NCBI GenBank assembly: GCA_900074885.1 | Contig: FJUW01000002.1 | Coordinates: forward strand, 1,067,001-1,131,000 | Direction of reading: 5' to 3' | Source of the DNA: Rhynchosporium graminicola | Lineage: Eukaryota > Ascomycota > Leotiomycetes > Helotiales > Ploettnerulaceae | DNA: 64,000 nucleotides | Shown here: piece by piece, positions 58,838-64,000 of the stretch | How positions within the stretch are numbered: position 1 is the stretch's first letter | Layout of the letters: each line of letters begins with the position of its first letter | The notes under the pieces: generated by a model | What the model saw: only the letters and a program-made list of their open reading frames with translations | Told to the model about the DNA's origin: nothing | The model's database searches: none | Program-made: the position numbers and the translations under genes

Positions 58838-60499
58838 TTATTCAAATGAAGCAAGGCATCCCTCTGATTGTGTCCCCAGTAGGCCTTCGAAAATGTCGTC
58901 CCTGTGTCTTAGCAGATATGGCATGGGTTCCCCAAGCATAACAGCAATCCCGTCGTATCGCTCCACAGAATGTGGATCTAGTCCCGTCTGACTATCCTCG
59001 AATATGAAGAGGGATTTGCTGCGAGCAGCCACTGAAGTCGACGGAACATTTTAGCAACTATGTCTCAAAGGAGGGTAACGCTTCTATCTAGTAGTAACTC
59101 TCTTTTGACAAGATCATCGAAAGGCTTTTCATTGTTGTCCAGGTCTATATTATGGTTCCCTGCTAGTACTGCGAGAATGAACTTCTTCTTGGTATCTTGG
59201 CTTAGATAGATGTTTCCGACCTGCTACGTAAATAGGCAGCCACAAATAAGTAATAAGGTTTCCTGGACCCCCATCCCTAGATTGCAGGGTGTGGTCTGAG
59301 AAACATGTTCAAGATCCGGAGTCCTTTTAATGGTAAGATACTAGAGTCGTTAGTCGGGTAGCTCTCTCTAAGGCTCTCACCACACATCTGCCAACTGTCA
59401 CATTTGAAGATCATCTCTTGATAAGTGCCAGCTCTGTCTTAACCGATCGCCCAGGTGGGAAACGCGAAACTAATAGTTGATTCAAAAGAATCTGGACGAA
59501 CTTTGTAAAATACCCATAGTGGTATGAGGATATTATTGGTGGCGAGTAAATTCTGTATACACTTCAACGACAGTTTTCAAAAGTCTAGCTGATAGTCAGT
59601 GTTCGATCATCAGTCGTCTGATACTGCTAAATCTGTTGAGGCAGACAGCCTATCGCATGGGTCCATAGCCTACATCGGTGTAGCGGTCTTGTTTATATGT
59701 TCGATTGAATGTTCAGATTGCCGTGTGAGTAGAAACGTCTGGCAAATTTTCTGACAAAGCTCGAACATCAAAAGATTGAAGTAGGAATTATTGGCAAGAA
59801 TCCTCGAGCAGACAAATACGACGTACCTGAAATCTATCGTGGAAGACCCAATAATGATGACTGTGATACTAAACGTAACCTCTTGTACGACCTAGATTCT
59901 CTCGGACCAGGTGTGGCTATAGAGCCAGATGGCAGCAGGTCAACGAGGATCTTGTTTTCCAGGATAAGCTTCTGGTCCCTCCCAGAGTTGTGCTAAAACA
60001 GTCGCGTTGAAAACAAAAGGAGCCTTAATGATGGGGACATTTAAATTTATATAGTACCGCGCTGCCTGCAGCTCTTTCATGCAATTGATGCCCGGCTCAG
60101 TCTGGTCGTCGGCATCCTCGCCCAGCCATACAACAACTCTTGTATAGGGGGAGTATATGTGCTACATCAGCTGAACCTGCTCCGAGCACTCCACCAGGGC
60201 ATCTTGATTGACATGAATAACATCGACCCAGAAACTGCGAGTGGGCTCCGTGTATCTCAAATACCGAAGCGAAGACGCTAGGTTGGGTATGATGACATCC
60301 ACCTGCCCAAAGTACACAATATAATCCGGAGGGTCTGGGTCCACCAAACATACGATACGGTGGAGCTTGGTCGAGCTTCACAACGCCAGGTTTGCATTCG
60401 ACGATATTGAGTGACGTTCCAGGAACACTCTGAGTCTGAGAAGGCGAATGCACATTGCGATGGATGCTGTTTCTGCTGCGGATGACACAGGACCACCAT
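58838..60499 (-). pseudogene. HET-domain (heterokaryon incompatibility) pseudogene
   Basis: The minus strand carries pieces of a HET-domain protein in different frames. They are: VSYVWW (family SYVWG), PDYIVYFGQVDVIIPNLASS, LRYLRYTEPTRSFWVDVIHV, NQDALVECSEQVQLM, then an in-frame TAG (60162-60164) and HIYSPYTRVVVWLGEDADDQ. Next WSERI, TAG (59892-59894, family Trp) and VVQEV. The C-terminal HET-associated pattern lies at 58838-59032 (GLDPHSVERYDGIAVMLGEP, PYLLRHRDD). A one-base frameshift falls exactly after SYVW near 60345. The Trp-to-TAG change is a C-to-T on the plus strand next to A, as in RIP. HET proteins trigger cell death on fusion of unlike strains; this copy is inactive. Confidence 0.85.
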
Positions 60500-61006
60500 T
60501 TGCAGAGGCGTCTGACCGCTATCTAGGTAGAAGTGTCGACCGAGTCTATCATGTCCTGAGCTTCCCCAACAGCCTTTTCATCTGCTTCCTGATCTGAGGG
60601 AGAGGAAAATGAATTGCTTGTACCAGTATTTTCCAGTGGTCAGATTCACCTATTCTCGAGCTATTTAGCCGGGCAGGTTGTTGGTCATTCATAGTGGAAT
60701 TTTGGCGGTTAAAGGCGTCTACTGCAGAACATGACTCTTTCAGAAAGATGAGCTGACAATATATATCTGAGAACATGGTCGGGACTTGAAAGGATTCTGA
60801 GGAAGTGCGGCCTGTCTGTTCATGATTCGCGTGGTCCGAAAATGGATCGCGAACAGCGAGACCCGAGGAAAGAATAGCCGATTTCTGGCTCTCCGGCGAA
60901 TCAATAATCCGTAAAATTCCCCCCCTCTTTAAGCGCCGAAGTCGATCTCGGTTCATCTTCTTATCGTTTACCCCGCGGGCGCGGCGTCCCATTATTCCCA
61001 ACAATC
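60500..61006. other. intergenic, promoter of the next gene
   Basis: About 500 bases upstream of the acidic protein gene. A minus-strand frame here lacks an ATG and domain. Confidence 0.45.
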
Positions 61007-61744
61007 ATGCCCTCACTCACTCTCAACACGTCGCCCACCAGCAGCACACGTCTAGATGGCCACTCGCCGACATCGACTTCGACCTCAAAATCAAAATCTG
61101 CATCCCCTGAGCGGCCGCCTGTTTCTCCTATTACACCAACGCTGCGCGCCGCGCGGCTAGTCCAAAATGGCAGGCAGACATATACGCATTCACAACCGCC
61201 TCAGATAGCAGTTGAAGCTCCTGCGCCTGAGCCTATTAAGTTCGATGAGAACCCAGATGTTCTGGCTACGAAATCTGCCATTTCGATACTACAAATGCAG
61301 GCGCGCAATGCAGCGCAGGACATCAAGTCGTTGCAGCGGACAAAGCAGCGCGGAATGCAAGATCCAGAAGAGTTTCTGCGGGCCTTACGGGCGGGTGAGA
61401 TCAGACAAAAGGACGAAACATTTATGGGACTCGGACAGGATGAAGATGACGACGACGAAGAGATGGAAGAGTCTGTAAAGGCGGAAGAAAGCAAAGCATG
61501 GGAAAAACTACCAAGACCGCAGGATGTTGTGCGCATGCCACACATCAACTGGGATCAATATGCTGTTGTTGGAGATTCTCTGGAGAAGCTGCATTCCGAC
61601 CAACTTCGACATCCGCCAGAAGGATCTCCTCAGCGACTTGGTCCGGGAGGTCAACTTCTGCCAACTACCACAGGGCATTCGCCCGCAGGCTCAGCTAAGG
61701 ACAAAATGGAGAGAATGGGGACAAGAAAGGGAGGCAAGAGATGA
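61007..61744 (+). CDS. conserved fungal protein, unknown function
   Basis: Single exon, 245 aa. Ser/Thr/Pro-rich N-terminus, then a conserved-looking helical core: FDENPDVLATKSAISILQMQ, ARNAAQDIKSLQRTKQRGMQ, DPEEFLRALRAGEI. An acidic patch (GQDEDDDDEEMEES) precedes WEKLPRPQDVVRMPHINWDQ, YAVVGDSLEKLHSDQ, and a basic Gly/Lys tail ending RKGGKR. The 'INWDQYAVVGDSLEKLH' segment looks strongly conserved and may be a docking motif. I cannot name the family. Probably nuclear given the acidic and basic patches. Confidence 0.75.
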   Translation: MPSLTLNTSPTSSTRLDGHSPTSTSTSKSKSASPERPPVSPITPTLRAARLVQNGRQTYTHSQPPQIAVEAPAPEPIKFDENPDVLATKSAISILQMQARNAAQDIKSLQRTKQRGMQDPEEFLRALRAGEIRQKDETFMGLGQDEDDDDEEMEESVKAEESKAWEKLPRPQDVVRMPHINWDQYAVVGDSLEKLHSDQLRHPPEGSPQRLGPGGQLLPTTTGHSPAGSAKDKMERMGTRKGGKR

Positions 61745-62984
61745 TTTTTAGGGCCCTCATACAAAAATTCAAGCAGGTCTGCTTTGGGCAAAGGAGTTCT
61801 GGAAATGGCATTGATATCATGGAGTCGTGTGAGCATAAAATGGCGCTCGGTGTTTATCATGGAGTCTGGAGGTACCATTATGAGAGCCCTGGTACGGAAG
61901 TGTAGCTTGATTTTTTACCACATCACAATGAAATCTTGCAGAAGAGTATGTTTTAGATCTGTATTATCGATGCGAGGACGTTGAGTCAAGTGATGTTATA
62001 TGGTCTCAGGCACATGTTCTAGACACCCGATGACGAAAGAGCATGGAGGGGAAGTGACACGAAAAGGGGGTCCTTGGTGGTAAGGAGGAAAGACGTGGTG
62101 TCTGACCTCTCTGGGTGGCTTCAAAATTGCAGCTCAACTTTTGTTTTGATATTTTGTACCCGAGTACTAACTAGTACGTGAAAAGACGATCCAAACGCCG
62201 ATGTCTGTATCGAGGTATTTCGTATCGGAATTTAAATTGGCATCTTGAAAAGCATCCAGGCATCCCTACGCTCGGCCCTGCCCTCCCTGCCCTGCCCTGA
62301 CAGATAAGGTGGGGTCTTGCTAGCGCACGGAACGGAATAAGCTGGTCGGAGTCGATATTTACCCAAGACATTTTGACATCAGCATCCCTCACTTGCGAGT
62401 GATCTTTATTTACTTTTTCCTGCTACCTACAAAAGTGACTTGGTCAGTCACGACCACACTTTAAACATCGTGCAAAGAATCATCAGTCCAGTTTGGCCCG
62501 TCTAGGGCAAAGCTGGGAGCTGGATGAGGCATTGTAAAATCCCCCCGAGCTGTTTTAGTTGCTAGGAGACCAGTTACTGATTGATGGTGGAGTGCACAGC
62601 GTCGAGTCAACCCCCATTCTCCTCCCATTTCCATGTATCACGACGTAACGAACATCTGCGAAGACGTCCTGTCTTATGCCATTCTTTAAACGATTTCCGC
62701 CATTTAAATATTCTGCTGGACCTCACATCTGCGAGTGTGATATAGCAGTCAAGTTTCGTCTGCTAGGCAGCCTGCCGCGTTGAACCGTACAATTCACAAC
62801 ATCTACAACGTCTCGATGTTGGAAATTTAATAGAGGTGAGCCTCTCTACTGCGCCGGGCCCCAGTGTCGTCATGGTTGCCTAGATATCTCAACTGATGAT
62901 GTTGCTGCGCAGCCCGGGGAAAAAGTAAATTCTACAATTCTGTAGTCTCTTCCAATAACACCACCCTCTAAAAGATTGCTCAAG
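61745..62984. other. intergenic, upstream of the FHA kinase
   Basis: 1.24 kb, no gene supported. A CCTGCCCTGC-type short repeat at about 62275-62295. Confidence 0.45.
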
Positions 62985-64000
62985 ATGAAGACTCCAGACA
63001 CATATCTTGGACCTTCCCAGCCTACTCAGCCTACTCAGCCATGTATGGTCTCATCTTCTACTTCATTTGCTTTTACCCCTCAATCTTCTCTGCATTCGCC
63101 GTCCACTTCTCCAACGTACTCACAAAACCCAAATGCTGACGATCCTTACTGGGTAGCTACTCAATTGGTGACTGATCCTCGAAGACTCGGCCAGCCAGGA
63201 TCGGGCCTCAACGACGATCAGCTTGCCGACATCTTTTGTATCCTTCACCCAGCGACACTCCCGGCCTGCCGTGCAGCTGCTCTCATCCGCGAATGCGCCC
63301 CCGAAAACACAATTACTACCGATCATGATGTTAGGATTCGAGAAAAGACAACGAGCTTGGACGAGTTCAACTCCACTCAATTGGCTCAAGATGGGCTCGT
63401 CTCTTGCGATATTGCTTTACGACTTACCTGTAACCTCAAGAACCCCATGGGAGGATTTCAGTTTGGACGTAATGCCGCCCGTTGCGACTTCGTGCTGGGT
63501 AGGAATGAGCCTTCTAGACGAGTCAGTAACATACACTTCAGAATCTACATCAATGAGTACGGTTCTCTCATGCTGGAAGACCAGTCCACAAATGGTACTG
63601 CCGTTGATGGAGTTTTGTTGCGTGCAAAGGACAAAGAGAATGGCCTCAGCTATCGCCATACTCTTTCGCAAGGCTCAATCATTACTCTTACTATGACGCC
63701 TCCCGAAGAAGATTATAGATTCGTTGTCCGCATTCCACACCGTGAGGGCGAACATGAGGACAGATTTCAGCAGAACTTGACAGTTTACTTCCTCCGCATG
63801 GGTCGTGCGACGAATGGTCCTGTTGCAATTAAAGGTGGGGGTGCGAGTGCAAGTGCAGCGAAAGAACTACCTATCCAGCCGAACACCGATCCTGTTGTAC
63901 GTTGTTCACCAATCCACGTGAGCATTACTGACTCTTGGAAGCCCAATCTCTTTCCTAACCCCAAGACCCAGGGAAATCCCACTCCCAATCATTCAGTCGG
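62985..64000 (+). CDS. FHA-domain serine/threonine protein kinase, 5' part
   Basis: Partial; runs past the window end. ATG at 62985. The N-terminus has a short TQP repeat (PTQPTQPC) and many Ser/Thr, followed by the helical patch YWVATQLVTDPRRLG and LPACRAAALIRECAP. An FHA domain follows: FGRNAARCDFVLGRN, the phospho-Thr-binding RVSNIHFRIYINEYG and LEDQSTNGTAVDGVLL. Then RHTLSQGSIITLTMTPPEED. The order matches fungal Chk2/Rad53-like kinases that have FHA first and the kinase domain later. The kinase domain is outside. A 75-bp in-frame intron at 63897-63971 is likely (GTACGT, CTAAC, CCCAG). Possible role: DNA damage checkpoint. Confidence 0.85.
   Translation, partial: MKTPDTYLGPSQPTQPTQPCMVSSSTSFAFTPQSSLHSPSTSPTYSQNPNADDPYWVATQLVTDPRRLGQPGSGLNDDQLADIFCILHPATLPACRAAALIRECAPENTITTDHDVRIREKTTSLDEFNSTQLAQDGLVSCDIALRLTCNLKNPMGGFQFGRNAARCDFVLGRNEPSRRVSNIHFRIYINEYGSLMLEDQSTNGTAVDGVLLRAKDKENGLSYRHTLSQGSIITLTMTPPEEDYRFVVRIPHREGEHEDRFQQNLTVYFLRMGRATNGPVAIKGGGASASAAKELPIQPNTDPVVRCSPIHVSITDSWKPNLFPNPKTQGNPTPNHSV

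Noticed and set aside
60549..61004. 151-residue minus-strand frame before the acidic protein gene
   Set aside because: Opens with TTG, no domain, lies in the promoter of the plus-strand gene.
1..64000. CRISPR arrays or prokaryotic operons
   Set aside because: Spliced genes and fungal features throughout; no spaced direct repeats of array type.

Overview
This window looks like a piece of nuclear genome from a filamentous ascomycete, most likely a leotiomycete (Helotiales-like). Genes carry short introns of about 47-80 bp with GTAAGT/GTGAGT donors and CTAAC/CTGAC branch sites. There is a dispersed single 5S rRNA gene, a HET-domain relic, a 2EXR-domain relic, an AA9-type LPMO relative, CYP52-like and CYP53-like P450s, and a RIP-like degraded DNA transposon. 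The lineage is an inference; no phylogeny was run.

Layout. 1-8.6 kb is sparse. It holds a damaged 2EXR-domain gene (-) and an AA9 (GH61)-like gene (+) that has lost its ATG, its copper-binding N-terminal His and part of its tail. 8.6-18.5 kb is a dense housekeeping block: a five-finger CCCH protein (-), TFIIF beta (+), COP9 signalosome subunit 4 (+), an SGNH/GDSL hydrolase (-) and an Mps1-type kinase (+). 18.5-24.8 kb is a protein-gene-poor stretch with an intact 5S rRNA gene (-) and many microsatellites, leading into a large C2H2 transcription factor (+). 29-38 kb carries two small membrane-protein candidates (+), an alpha/beta hydrolase (-), an unidentified pseudogene (-), a class V aminotransferase (-) and a Tpa1/Ofd1/OGFOD1-type prolyl hydroxylase (+). 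38-41.8 kb is transposon and decayed sequence. 41.8-51.3 kb holds metabolic genes: a CYP52-like P450 (+), a conserved unknown (-), a CYP53-like benzoate hydroxylase (-), ribulose-5-phosphate 3-epimerase (-), a decayed membrane-protein gene (-) and a GH43 glycosidase (-). 52-58 kb has two secreted Asn-rich low-complexity proteins on opposite strands, separated by decayed sequence. 58.8-60.5 kb is a HET-domain pseudogene (-). 61-64 kb has a small acidic conserved protein (+) and the 5' part of an FHA-domain kinase (+) cut by the window edge.

The housekeeping genes act in transcription (TFIIF), RNA metabolism (CCCH), ubiquitin signalling (CSN4), mitosis (Mps1) and oxygen-dependent translation or sterol control (Ofd1/Tpa1). 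The metabolic block suggests plant-derived carbon use: GH43 releasing pentoses, the epimerase in the pentose phosphate pathway, and CYP53 acting on benzoate. The window also records repeated gene loss: at least five damaged genes and one dead transposon with C-to-T type lesions. I did not find a clear new defence or mobile system. The most unusual items are the brace-less AA9 relic and the pair of Asn-rich secreted proteins.
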